Of a DNA stretch of 64,000 bases, positions 1 through 10,125 are shown piece after piece. The stretch spans positions 58,501-122,500 of the forward strand of contig NW_018344216.1 of NCBI RefSeq assembly GCF_002099425.1, read 5' to 3'. The position numbers were made by a program, and so were the translations under genes. The stretch is from Phascolarctos cinereus (taxonomy: Eukaryota; Chordata; Mammalia; Diprotodontia; Phascolarctidae). The notes under the pieces are model-generated. The model had not been told where the DNA came from. It did not search any database and saw nothing but the letters and a program-made list of their open reading frames with translations. Position 1 is the first letter of the stretch; every line of letters begins with the position of its first letter.

Positions 1-84
1 ATAAAATCTTGAAGAGAAATGTCCACTTTACTTTAGAATTTGGGATAAAGGAGATAAAATTTCTAAGATGAAAGCTTGAATTTG

Positions 85-430
85 TTTTTTTAATTCAATT
101 TTATTTTATTTTCAGTTCTGAATTCTCTCCCTTCCACTTCCTCTTCTCCCATCCATTTAGAAGGTAAGAAAAGTAAAACCCACTGCAAATATGTACAGCC
201 ATGCAAAACAAATTCCCACATTAGTCACATCCAAGGAAGGAAGGAAGAAAAGAGAGAAAGAAAGAAATTATGCTTCAATCTGCACTCTAAGTCCATCACT
301 TTTCTATCAATCAGTAGGTAGTATATTCATCATGAGTCCTTTGGAATCATGGTTCATCATTATATTGATCAGAATGCCTAAGTCTTTCAAAAGTTAATTA
401 TGTTTGCAATATTCTTGTTATTGTATAAAT
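85..430 (-). mobile_element. L1 3' UTR fragment
   Basis: Antisense L1 tail. It shares the order of motifs seen at 3660-3900: a GGAGAGAATTCAGAAC-type tail, the purine/pyrimidine stretch, then the block containing CATGAGTCC..TTGGAATC and TTGATCAGA. It is old and diverged. Confidence 0.6.
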
Positions 431-1006
431 TATTCACCTAGTTTATTATCTTACTAGGAATTAGAAAATTCATTTCACCTTCTTCCATTCCCATCATGCC
501 AAATGAGGTCCATACAAATCTCACTGCATGAACAAGACTGAAAGAGGTTGGGCAGATTTGATAACCTTTACTTTGTTTCTGTGAAAGTAGAAAAATCCCT
601 GCCTTTGCTACTTCAGACTAGTCCCATTTCTTTTTGTTTTTTCTTTTTTTTTGACAGTGTCACTACATTGAGTAGTAGAGCAGGGAAGGGTTATAAATAT
701 CTTTTAGCTAGATTTCATTAAACTACTTGAAAATGTCACATAAAGCATCCTTCCACACAAGATGAACAGATACGTACCAGAATGTAAGCTCTCTGAAAGC
801 AAGGACTGCTTCATTCTTTGCCGTTGTATCTCTCTCCCAGCAGAATGTGACACACATTTTGTTATTTGTCCAGACCTGTGATTTCATTAGTGTAAAGTAA
901 GGGTTGACAAACTGCAATCTGGAAGGAGCAGTCAAAAAAGTCAAGGTGATCTCAGGCTGCATTAAGGGGCATAGCTTTCTGCAATAGGGAGGTGATTGTT
1001 CCTCTG
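431..1006. other. No gene or clear repeat seen
   Basis: AT-rich sequence between an L1 tail and a CR1/L3 fragment. It contains a short T-rich run near 628-652. Confidence 0.4.
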
Positions 1007-1054
1007 TATTTTGACCTCATTAGACCTCATTATTTTGACCTCATTAGACCTCAT
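1007..1054. repeat. Exact tandem duplication, 2 x 24 bp
   Basis: The 24-bp unit beginning TATTTTGACCTCATTAGACC occurs twice with no mismatch, at 1007-1030 and 1031-1054. It lies at the boundary of the CR1/L3 fragment. Confidence 0.9.
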
Positions 1055-1560
1055 CTGGACTACTGTGTTCGGTTCTAGGCACCATGATTATGAAAGATTG
1101 TGGATAAACTGGAGAGTGCCCAGAGGAAGGCAGCCAGCATGTTGAAAGTTTTGAGTCCATTGGTTGAAGGAACTGGAAATATTTAGCCTACAGAAGAGGA
1201 CACTGGGGAGCTGAGGGATGAGCAGGATATGACAGCTGTCTTTAAGGATTTAAACCATGTCATGCTGTGCTGTGGAAGAAGGATTATGACTGTTCTCTTT
1301 GCCCCCAGAGGGCAGAATCAAGAGTTACGAGAAGAAGGGGCATGGGCCAATTTAGGCTCGAAATAAGGGAAAAACTTCCTAACCATTGGAACTGTTCAAA
1401 AGAGGAATGGACAGCCTAGAGAGATGATGGGTGCCCCTTCCTTGGAAATCTTCAAGCAGAATCTGGATTTCACCGTATTAAGGATTCCTTTCACGAGTGG
1501 GTTGGATTGTGTGACTACTGGGGTATCTTAGAGCTCTCAGATTCTGAGATTCTAAGTACT
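1055..1560 (+). mobile_element. CR1/L3-type LINE, 3' end
   Basis: It carries the recognisable CR1/L3 3' sequence: ACTGTGTTCGGTTCTAGGCACC, CTGGAGAGTGCCCAGAGGA, GTTGAAGGAACTGGA, ATGACAGCTGTCTTTAAG, AAAACTTCCTAACCATTGGAAC, ending TCAGATTCTGAGATTCTAAG. No coding potential remains. Confidence 0.85.
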
Positions 1561-1735
1561 GGATTTGGACTCAGAGAAACTGGATTTAAATCCCAGCCCA
1601 GCCATAGTCACCTGTGTGACCTTGGGCAAGTTACAATTGCTCTGGGCTTCTGTATCTTCATCTACAGAATGAGAAGATTGGAGTAAAGGACCTCAAAGTT
1701 TCCTTCCCATTCTAAATCTATGAACCTATGATTCC
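1555..1735 (+). mobile_element. CORE-SINE with CR1/L3-type tail (MIR3-like)
   Basis: MIR core (TGTGTGACCTTGGGCAAGTTAC) followed by a CTTCCCATTCTAAATCTATGA-type tail resembling CR1/L3 3' ends. Confidence 0.75.
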
Positions 1736-1880
1736 CTGGCCTGATTTCTGGGCCTGCCATTCAATGACAACAGTGTCACCTTGTACAAGTTGTTTTAGAT
1801 CCTTGGGCCTCTGTTTCTCTGTCTGTTTAGTGTGGGGCCTGGAATAGATAACTTTTAAGGTCGCATCGAATAATCACATT
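1736..1880 (+). mobile_element. CORE-SINE fragment (MIR3-like)
   Basis: Diverged MIR core (GTCACCTTGTACAAGTTG, CCTTGGGCCTCTGTTTCTC) in the same orientation as its neighbours. Confidence 0.5.
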
Positions 1881-1987
1881 GCAGTGAGAAAGATGTGCTA
1901 TACATCAGCATTTACAGAGAGCATGATTTGATCCAAGTATATCTGAATCCATAGAATATCAGAGTTCTATGTAATAGGGTTTTTTCA

Positions 1988-2052
1988 GAGATTAAATGGC
2001 CTGCCTTAAGTCACACAGCTAGCATGCAGTAGAGCCAAGGATCCAAGATACT
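1988..2052 (-). mobile_element. MIR fragment
   Basis: Antisense core motif GTCACACAGCTAGCATGCAG preceded by GGCCTGCCTTAA. Confidence 0.6.
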
Positions 2053-2079
2053 TCTTAATGGCTATTTCATGACATTGTG

Positions 2080-2255
2080 CTGGAGGCAAAGTGACTCAGT
2101 GAAAAAAGGATGGAATTTGGAATTCAAGGAATTTTGGATTGGGTAACGTTGGGAAAGTCACTTCTATAGGCCTCAGATTCCTCATTTATAAAATCTGGAG
2201 ATTAAGGTAGATGATCCCTGAGGTCCATCCCAAGTCTAACAGTATGATCCAGTGA
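2080..2255 (+). mobile_element. CORE-SINE with CR1/L3-type tail
   Basis: GGAAAGTCACTTCTATAGGCCTCAG core and a GATGATCCCTGAGGTCC tail. Confidence 0.65.
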
Positions 2256-2257
2256 TA

Positions 2258-2440
2258 ACACCACACTGAAATCTAGCTGTTAGGGTTCAACACCAGCAAA
2301 TCTGGCCTCTGATGTTTCCTATTTTTGTGACCCTGGGTGTGTTACTTAATATCCTTGGACCTCAGTTATCCCATCTGTAAAATGAGGAGATTGGATGAGA
2401 GATGACCTCTGAAGTCCTTTCTAGATATGTGAATCCTCAG
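2258..2440 (+). mobile_element. CORE-SINE with CR1/L3-type tail
   Basis: TTTGTGACCCTGGGTGTGTTAC core, CATCTGTAAAATGAGGAGAT, then GATGACCTCTGAAGTCC. Confidence 0.7.
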
Positions 2441-2679
2441 AATTTGCAAACATCCCACAACAATGACAAATTGGTACAGAGGAGCTGTATCGACAATTCA
2501 TTTCCCAACTTGGTTGATGATTTCCTTAACTCACCTGCTACTTTATTGTAAGGGAGTTGTTTGCTCATCAAAATAGGGTTAAAGTTTATCCCGTAAAGTA
2601 ATATTTTGCTTTTACAGATCATTTTTTAAAAGTTCTGAGGTGTTAAGGCCTCTTCTGAGAATAGTTCAATTAAAAACCA

Positions 2680-3030
2680 ATTGCCTAAGTTTAATGATAC
2701 TTTATATTTGTGTAATGTTTTACATTTCTAAAAGTACTTTTACATCCATTATCTCATTTGCTCCTCACATCCAATACCTTATAACTGTGTAATGGTTTAC
2801 ATTTTAAAAATGCTTTTACAACCATTATCTCATTTGTTTCTCAAAGCAGCCCTATCAGTTAGGCAGGGCAGGTGTTAGTATCCCTAGCTTGTATACGAGT
2901 CAGCTGAGGTTTAGAGAAATTCAGTGGCTTGGCCAAGGTCACACAGTGAGTGACAAAGCCAAGATTGTCGTCAACCTGCACTGACTGACGGCTAGTCCTG
3001 TGTTCTTTCCACTATTTATGCTGCCTTGAA
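2680..3030 (-). mobile_element. MIR with an internal 3' duplication
   Basis: Antisense MIR ending GGCCAAGGTCACACAGTGAG. The L2-like 3' portion (ATTATCTCATTTG..) occurs twice, at about 2695-2778 and 2779-2858. Confidence 0.8.
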
Positions 3031-3150
3031 AAAAGACTGCGTATGAAATATCACTGCACGTATTTGAAATGTCTGTGGAGTTATGATGTGTACATCTATT
3101 AGTCCAGCATGACAAAAAAAAAGACAATAGGTTTGGAGCTGGAAGGCCTA

Positions 3151-3472
3151 GATTTTAATTTTTTTTATTAATTTATTTTGATTTATCAACAATTACTTCC
3201 ATAAGCTTTTGAGTTTTAAATTTGTCTTCCTCCCCAAAGACAGCATGCAATCTGATAGAGGCTACACACACACATTCCTATTAAACATATTTTCACAATG
3301 GTGATGTTGTAAGGAAGAATTAGAACCAGTAGGAGGAACCACCAGAAAGAGGAAACAAAAACAGAAGAAAAAAAAATAGCAAATAGCAGCGTCGATCTGC
3401 ATTCAAACTCCATAGTTCTTTCTTTGGATGTGGATAGCATTTTCCATCATGAAGCCTTTGGAGATGTCTTAG
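3151..3472 (-). mobile_element. L1 3' end, part of a 5'-inverted copy
   Basis: Antisense to the 3' UTR of the better preserved L1 at 30926-31260. Shared motifs include AAAGAAAGAACTATGGAGTTTG and AATGCTATCCACATCC read on the minus strand, with a terminal A/T-rich tail at about 3160. Confidence 0.85.
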
Positions 3473-3474
3473 TT

Positions 3475-3637
3475 AGATGAACAAGTTGTGGTATGTGAAT
3501 GTAATGGAATACTATTGTGCTATAAGAAATGATGAGCAGGCAGACTTCAGAAAAACCTGGAGAAGCTTGTATGGACTAATGCTGAGTGAAGTGACGAGAA
3601 CCAGGAGAATGTTGTACACAGTAACAGACTGAAAGCA
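3475..3637 (+). mobile_element. L1 inverted 5' segment of the same copy
   Basis: Sense-strand match to 30718-30866 of the L1 copy below (AACAAGTTGTGGTATATGAA-type start, ending ACACAGTAACAG). In L1 order this lies immediately upstream of the segment at 3151-3472 but in opposite orientation, the signature of twin priming. Confidence 0.8.
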
Positions 3638-4847
3638 AGCAATATGCTATCAATTATACACATGAAATCATGCAAAACATATTTCCATATTAGCCAGATT
3701 TCAAAAAAAAAGCAAGAAAAATAAAGAAAATGAGAAAAATATGTTTCAATTTGCACTCAGAGTTTATCAGTTCCCTCTCCGGAGGTGAATAGCATTTTTT
3801 TTTTAATCATGAGTCCCTTGGAATTGTCTTGTATCATTCTATTGATCAGAGTAGCCAAGTTTTTCAGTTGATCATCATTACAACATTGCTGTCACTGTGT
3901 ATGAAGACCTAGTTCTTTTCACTTCACTTTGTATCAGTTCATATAGGTCTTGCCATGTTTTTTTTTAAACTATTCCCTTTATCATTTTTTATGACACAAT
4001 AATACTTTATCACAATCATATGCCACAACTTGTTCAGACATTCCACAATTGATGAGCATCCCCTCAATTTCCAATTTGCCACCACAAAAAAGAGCTGCTA
4101 TAAATATTTTTGCACATATAGATCCTTTTCCTTTGACTCTTTGGCTACAGACCCTGTTACTCAAAGGGTATGCAAAGTTTCTAACCATTTGGGCATAGTT
4201 GCAAATTGTTTTCCAGAATAGTTGGACCAGTTCACAACTCCATCAACAATTCCTTAGTGTGCCTATTTTCCCCTCATCCACTCTAGCATTTGCCATTTGT
4301 TATAGGTGTGAAGTGGTATCTGCATTTCTCTAATCAATAGTGATTCAGAACATTTTTATATGACTGTAGATAGCTTTGATTTCTTCTTCTGAGAACTGCC
4401 AATTATGCTTTGATTATCAGTTGAGGAATGGATCTTATTTTTATATATTTGACTTAATTCTATATTTACTATATATTTGAGAAATAAGGTCTTTATCAGA
4501 GAATATTGCTGTAAACATTTTATATTACTTCATTTTCCATGATACCTTTTAGCAAAATGTAGTTTCCCTGTTTATTTCTTTTAATTAGGTCTATTTTTGC
4601 TTTTGGCTTGTCTGTGATCATGATTGCTATCCCTGACTTTTTACTTTAGCTGAAGTATATTCAGTTCTTCTCTAGCCCTTTATTTTAACTCTTTTTGTTT
4701 TTGTCTTTTTGTTTCAAGTGTGTCTCTTCTAAACAACATATTGTTGGATTCTGGTTTCTAATCTATTCTGCTGTCTGTTTCCACTTTATGAATGAGTTCA
4801 TCCCATTCACATTCAGTTATGATTACTGTGTATTTCCTTCCATCTTC

Positions 4848-4851
<4 letters not shown>

Positions 4852-4915
<64 letters not shown>

Positions 4916-4919
4916 TCTG

Positions 4920-4962
<43 letters not shown>
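4852..4962. repeat. Compound (CT)n(CA)n microsatellite
   Basis: About 29 CT units, then about 21 CA units after a short TTTCTCTTTCTGT link. It lies in the spacer of the L1. Confidence 0.95.
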
Positions 4963-4965
<3 letters not shown>

Positions 4966-5922
4966 ACGTCTCTCCTCAAAAGTATATTTTGCTTCTCATA
5001 ACTTCCTCCCTTAATCCAACCTCCCTTTTATCATACCCTCTTTTTCTCTTATCCCCTTCCTTTTCTATTTCCCTATTGAGAAAGTTACATTTTCTATATA
5101 CAATTGAGTGTGTATATATGATCTTCCTACTTTGAATCAATTCTGATTAGTGATGTTCAGGCATTGCCTGCCACCACCATTCCATTTGCCCCTCTATTGT
5201 AAAACTTTTCCTTGTATGCCACATGTAAGAAAATTCCCCATTCTACCTCTCCTTTCCTCCTTGTTCCAGTGCATCCCTCTTTCTCACTCCATTTTTTTTT
5301 GAGATCATCACATCGTCGACCTATACCTATGCCCTCTGCCTATATAAACTCTTTTAACTGTCCTAATGATAAAGTTCTTAGGAGTTACATGTATCATCTT
5401 CCCATGTAGGAACATAAACAGTTTAACCTTATTGAATCCCTTATGATTTCTCTTTCATGTTTACTTTTTTATGCTTCTGTTGAGACTTCTGTTGCTATTT
5501 TCTATTCAGCTCTGGCCTTTTCATCAGGAATGCTTGAAAGTCCTCTATTTCATTTAATATCCATTTTTCCCCTGAAGACTTACACTCAGTTTTGCTGGAT
5601 AGGTGATTCTTGGGTGTCATCCCAGCTCCTTTGCCTTCTGGGACATCATATTACAAGCCCTCTGCTGCTTTAACATGAAAGCTACTAAATATTGTGTGAT
5701 ACTGACTGTGGCTCCACGGTATTTGTATTCTTCCTTTCTGGCAGTTTGAAGTATTTTCTCTTTGACCTGGGAGCTCTGGAATTTGGCTAAAATATTCCTA
5801 GGAGTTTTTGTTTTGAAATCTCAGGAGGTGATTGGTGGAATCTTTCAATTTCTATTTTTACCCTCTGCATATAAGATACTGAAGCAGTTTTCCTTTATAA
5901 TTTCTTGAAATATGAGGTCTAG

Positions 5923-6109
5923 CTAATATGGAAATGTTTTATATGATTGCACATGTATAACCTATATCAGATTGCTTACCATCTAAGGGATGGAGGAGGA
6001 GAAGGGAGAGAGGGATAGAATTTGGAACTGAAAACTGTTTTTTAAAAAATGAATGTTAAAATTGTTTTTATATGCAATTGGGTGGAAAATAAAATATTAC
6101 TTAAAAAAA
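5923..6109 (+). mobile_element. Short L1 3' UTR insertion nested in the L1
   Basis: Sense L1 tail (GAATTTGGAACTGAAAAC, then an A-rich end) flanked by 16-bp target duplications GAAATATGAGGTCTAG (5907-5922) and GAAATATGATGTCTAG (6110-6125), one mismatch. It interrupts the ORF1 relic. Confidence 0.85.
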
Positions 6110-6294
6110 GAAATATGATGTCTAGGCTTTATCTTTGATCATGCCTTCCAGGTAGCCCAATAATTCTTAAAATATCTCTCCTTGATCTGTTTTCCAGGTC
6201 AGTTGTTTTTCCAATGAAATATTTTTGTTTTCTTTCATTTCTTTTACTTTTGTTTTATTGTTTCTTGATATTTCATGGAATCATTAGTTTCCAT

Positions 6295-6579
6295 TTAACC
6301 AATTCTAATTTTTAAGGAATCATTTTCTTCAATGAGCTTTTGTGCCTCTTTTTCCATTTTGCCAAATCTGATTTTTAAGGAGTTTTTTTCTTCAGCACAA
6401 TTTTGTGTCTCTTTTACCATTAGGCCAATTCTGCTTTTTAAGATGTTATTTTCTTCAGTCTTTTTTTTGTGTGCCCCTTTTACCAAGCTATTAATTATCT
6501 TTTCAAAATTTTCCTGCATCATTCTCATTTTCCCCTTAGTTTTTCCTGTACCACTAATTTCTTTTTCTTTTTTACTCAT
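6295..6579 (-). pseudogene. L1 ORF1 relic, coiled-coil segment
   Basis: A 94-residue frame starting MSKKEKEISGTGKTKG with heptad-like repeats such as EKEAQKLIEENDSLKIRIG. This is the ORF1p trimerisation coiled coil. The C-terminal domain follows downstream in broken frames near 5760-5560, where KEKILQTARK and RITYPAKLS can be read. Not functional. Confidence 0.75.
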
Positions 6580-7212
6580 GGCAATTCTTCTTGGGAGGGG
6601 GTATAATTAGCATTTTTCTTTACGACTTTGGTTGTAGCTGTTTTTACATTGTTGTCTTCTTCTGAGTCTATGCCTTGGTCTTCCTTGCCACCATAACAGC
6701 TTTTTATAGTCAAATTCTTTTTGTTCTTGTTGTTCGCTCATTTCCCCAGACTATTTCTTGACTTTGAACTTTATGTTAGAGTTGGGCTCTGCTTACCTGG
6801 GGGTGGGGAAGCACTGGCCCAAGCTTTAAGCTTTTTTGTGTGCTTACATTTCCAGAGCTAGTTCTGGGGGTGTGCAAGTTTTGGGTGCTTACAAGGTGGT
6901 GTGATCCTGGGAGAGGTATAGTCACTGCTCTGCGCTCTGATCTTTACCAAGGAAGAGCCTTTGGTCTCCTGCAGCTGCATGCACTAATGCTCCTCTCTGC
7001 TTTGGTGCTGTGATTAGGGCCCCTGATCCCTTGTGACTGACCACCAGTGCTCCTCTCTGTCCTTTAACTGTAACCCAGAACTGAATATGGGCTATAGAGT
7101 TGCCAATCAGAGCAAATTGTGTCAACAAAGGGTCCCTTATAATCTCTTTCTGATCAGTTGTCCAACCTGCTTCCCAGCCTCCTTACTAGCTTTAAGCTGA
7201 GAACTCCTGAAG

Positions 7213-7240
7213 CAGCAGCTACTGCTGCTGCTGCTACTGT
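7213..7240. repeat. Short (CTG)n-like run
   Basis: GCAGCAGCTACTGCTGCTGC-type interrupted triplet run inside the L1 5' UTR. Confidence 0.7.
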
Positions 7241-7486
7241 TGTTTCATCATCTGTGGACTTCATGCAGACCTTCACCAGACCTCCACCTCAGTGTTACAG
7301 ACTTCTCCTGCCTACCTTTTAAGTTTTCTTAGGCCAGAAAAATGTCTCACCTCAACTTTTTGTTGACTCTGCAGCTCCAAAATTTGACTTGAGGCATTAT
7401 TTTAAAGTTGTTTGGAGGGAAATTTTGGGAGAGTTCGGCCGAGTGACTGTCCCTAATCTACCATCTTGGTGCTGCCCTCAGTTATA

Positions 7487-8540
7487 TTTAGAATTATTTC
7501 TTTTGAGCATCCTGCACTCATTTATTCACAAAAGCTTTATAACACAGTTATATTAAAGTGTTTTCTCTTCTCCCCCTTCCCCATTTCTTCTGTTTTGCAA
7601 ACTATGCATTTTAGAGTAAGTTGATGCCCAGGTTTTTTGGCAGTTTTTAAAAACAGTAAGTAATAAGCCAGAAATGAGTCTTTACATTTCTTTTTCCCAA
7701 AGGAAAAGGTTAAAAAGATGAATTGTAAGTTGGAGCAGATCTGTTTTCATCAAAATGCCGCTGGAGAAATTCATTTTGCATAGTGTGAATATAATTCTTC
7801 AGGCTCCCCCTGCTGTTTGAGCATCCACTGTATGACTGTTAAAAAGGTTGCTCATCATTAAGGATGGTTTATTTAATTAATAAGTTGAATAATTTGCACT
7901 CTATGAAAAAGTATACCTGAGTTTTGCTCATAGCCAGTTCTCTGTGACTGTCAGAGCTGTTTAATGTTTTATGTTGTTTTCCTTCAAATGTCCTGTGCAA
8001 AAATAAGAAACAATGGGTCGTATCCTGTCATTGATCCTTGAAGAGAACTGCCCTCACTTATTTGCCAGTATGAAAAAGGATTGCAGGGTATGGAACAATC
8101 CCTCTCCCCTTCAAATGATGAACAAGAGAGAGTCAATGCTGACATCATTCCTTGGGCTAATCTCAGTGCTGTTTCCCAAGCCACAGACAGATAGAGGGTA
8201 AGAAGCCACAATATGTAATAATGCTTGCTCTGACTTCAAGAAGAAAACCAGTTTCCTATACTTCAAGGCATAAGTGATTCCAAAGAAAAAAGGCAGTAGA
8301 ACACGCAATACAAAATGTGGTCTCTTTTTGTGTGTGAATACATTGGTAAAGAAAATGAACCCAAAGTGCATAAATGGGAAACATTTCAAGTACACATCTT
8401 AAATAGTATTTATTATGAAGAAAGGGTTTAGGAAAAGGTCTTTTTTTTAAAAAAAAATCCATGTTTTAAGAGACAAACAAGCTACCGGTTATTTTAAAAT
8501 TACCCAGTTATACATATATTTGCATGTGTGTATATTTGAT
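7487..8540. other. No gene or clear repeat seen
   Basis: About 1 kb of apparently unique AT-rich sequence. Several short open frames overlap on both strands, with no recognisable domain. Confidence 0.4.
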
Positions 8541-8556
8541 CATTTTCAGTCACGTC

Positions 8557-8685
8557 AGGGGCAGCTAGGTGGCACAGTGGATAGAGCACTGGCCCTGGAT
8601 TCAGGAGGACCTGAGTTCAAATGTGACACATAACACTTACTAGCTGTACAACCCCATTCATTGCCTAGCCAAAAAACCAAACAAA
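8557..8685 (+). mobile_element. Short tRNA-derived marsupial SINE
   Basis: GGGCAGCTAGGTGGCACAGT head with A and B boxes, GAGTTCAAATGTG, and a CAAAC-rich tail. Target duplications CATTTTCAGTCACGTC (8541-8556) and CATTTTCAGTCACATC (8686-8701). Confidence 0.9.
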
Positions 8686-8701
8686 CATTTTCAGTCACAT
8701 C

Positions 8702-8955
8702 CAGCTGGTCATGACCCCATTTGGGACTGAGAGCTCCAGAAGCCACTGCTGCAGATTCAGTCACCCCCTCCCCCCCAAGACCTGCTGCTGACTTACCAGG
8801 GAACAACAAGCTGTCTTGGGCTGGAAAATTGCTTCACCCCCTCCTTTTGTTGGTTCTGACACTTCAGAATTTGTTTTGAGGAGTTATTTTCGCCATTGCT
8901 TGGAGGGGAATTTGGGGAGGCGATTCTCTGCCTTTACTTCTTCATCCTGGCTCCA
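8702..8955 (-). mobile_element. Isolated L1 5'-end fragment
   Basis: It matches the L1 5' UTR at 7330-7479 (shared antisense blocks around TTTTGTTG..TCTG, GAATTTG..TTGAGG and TTGGAGGG). The minus strand starts GGGGTGGAGCCAGGATGAAG. No other L1 part follows. Confidence 0.7.
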
Positions 8956-8989
8956 CCCCATTTCCAACCCCTCTTAATTCTAGTACCAC

Positions 8990-9165
8990 CCCTCTCTTAT
9001 TTATTTTCTGTTTTTCCAGTATATAGCTCTTTTTTTTTTGCACGTATCTGTTTGCTTATTTCTCCCCTATCATACTATCTTTGGCCTTTCTTTGTATCCC
9101 CAGGGCTTAGCATAGTGTCTGACACATAGTAGGGTTTAATAAATACTTATCAACTAACTGACAAT
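8990..9165 (+). mobile_element. L2 3' end
   Basis: CCCAGGGCTTAGCATAGTGT, CACATAGTAGGGTTTAATAA, the typical L2 terminus. Confidence 0.8.
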
Positions 9166-9230
9166 GCCACTGATGTTCCCATACAATCCATCAGACTGGA
9201 AACAAATGAAGAAAAAGCATAATCCTAGAC

Positions 9231-9423
9231 CAAGGGTAGGGAACCTGCAGCGTCAAGGCCACATGTGGCCCTCTAGGTCCTCAAGTGCAGCCTTTTGACT
9301 GAATCCAAACTTCACAGAACAAATCCCCTTAATAAAAGGATTTGTTCTGTAAAACTTGGACTCAGGCAAAAGGCTGCACCCAAGGACCTAGAAGACCTTG
9401 AGGTTTCAGGTTCCTCACTCCTG
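9231..9423. mobile_element. Palindromic non-autonomous hAT element
   Basis: 193-bp near-palindrome whose ends read CAAGGGTAGGGAACCTGCAG and, on the other strand, CAGGAGTGAGGAACCTGAAA. The centre pairs CTTCACAGAACAAATCC with GGATTTGTTCTGTAAA. Flanked by 8-bp duplications TCCTAGAC (9223-9230) and TCCTAGAA (9424-9431), the hAT target length. Confidence 0.9.
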
Positions 9424-9431
9424 TCCTAGAA

Positions 9432-10125
9432 CCTAAGGGAAGGATATCCAGGCAGAGGGGATGACCACTGGTGTTCAAAGCTTCAGGGAGTTCCACTAGG
9501 ATGAGGACTGTGAATGGCCACCAGGAGAATAAGGTATCTGGAGATAGGGTGGGGATGGGCCATGGGGTTTGCATGATGACCAAAGGGTTCATAATCTCTG
9601 GGATGTGTAAGGATTAACCAAGTGTCAGAATGTTCACTGCTGAGTGAAAGGTGCTATTCCTCTTCCCAGAGGGGGCTAGACATTAGGCAGGAGATAGTAC
9701 AGCAGAAGATGGAGGTCCAGCTCTCTCCTGCTCTCCACCAACTTTGATACTTCTTCTTCCCTCAAAGTTCCAGGCCTGAGGTTACAGGGAAGATTTTGTA
9801 GCCAGTGCTCTTCACATCACAGGTGGGAGATCAGGCTGCAACAGGAGATGAGAACTTCCAGTACAGGAAAAGTCAGATTGGGGCAGACGGCTGTCCCTGG
9901 CCCCTTGCCACCTTCCCTCTGGGGACACACACAGCAGGATATGGAAGGCTGTGGTCAAAGGACGTTCTTGCTCCTCTTGTGTTTAGGACCCTGAGAACCT
10001 ATTATGGCAACAAGAACTGGGACAGGTGAAAGGGCTGTGTACTACAAACAAATTGTCAGTTACCTAGCATTTTCCTTTCACCTCCAGCCCCAGTCCCTTT
10101 CATTTCTTGTGCTATATAAAGCATA
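9432..10125. other. No gene or clear repeat seen
   Basis: Moderately GC-rich, apparently unique sequence. Open frames here are short and unrecognised. Confidence 0.4.

Larger units (their letters stand above)
3638..7479 (-). mobile_element. L1, 5' end present, large internal ORF2 deletion
   Basis: Antisense L1. The 5' end is at about 7479 (minus strand begins GGGCAGCACCAAGATGG), followed by a 5' UTR to about 6600, an ORF1 relic at about 6579-5400, a long inter-ORF spacer holding a CT/CA microsatellite, an ORF2 endonuclease piece at about 4830-4510 (motif CCLEETHLKQKD), then directly the ORF2 3' end (SDKDLISQIY) and 3' UTR at about 4510-3638. The reverse transcriptase region is missing. A short L1 tail is nested at 5923-6109. 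Confidence 0.8.

Noticed and set aside
4848-4970. CRISPR-like or minisatellite array
   Set aside because: Pure dinucleotide units with no spacers. No CRISPR-like structure was seen anywhere, as expected for a mammalian genome.
4695-5135. 146-codon and 69-codon frames with Ser-Leu and Thr-His runs
   Set aside because: They are translations of the CT/CA microsatellite inside an L1 spacer.
8558-8640. tRNA gene
   Set aside because: The A/B-box-like head belongs to a SINE with a CAAAC tail and target-site duplications; the clover-leaf acceptor stem is not kept. The same applies to the heads at 20614, 42903 and 61648.
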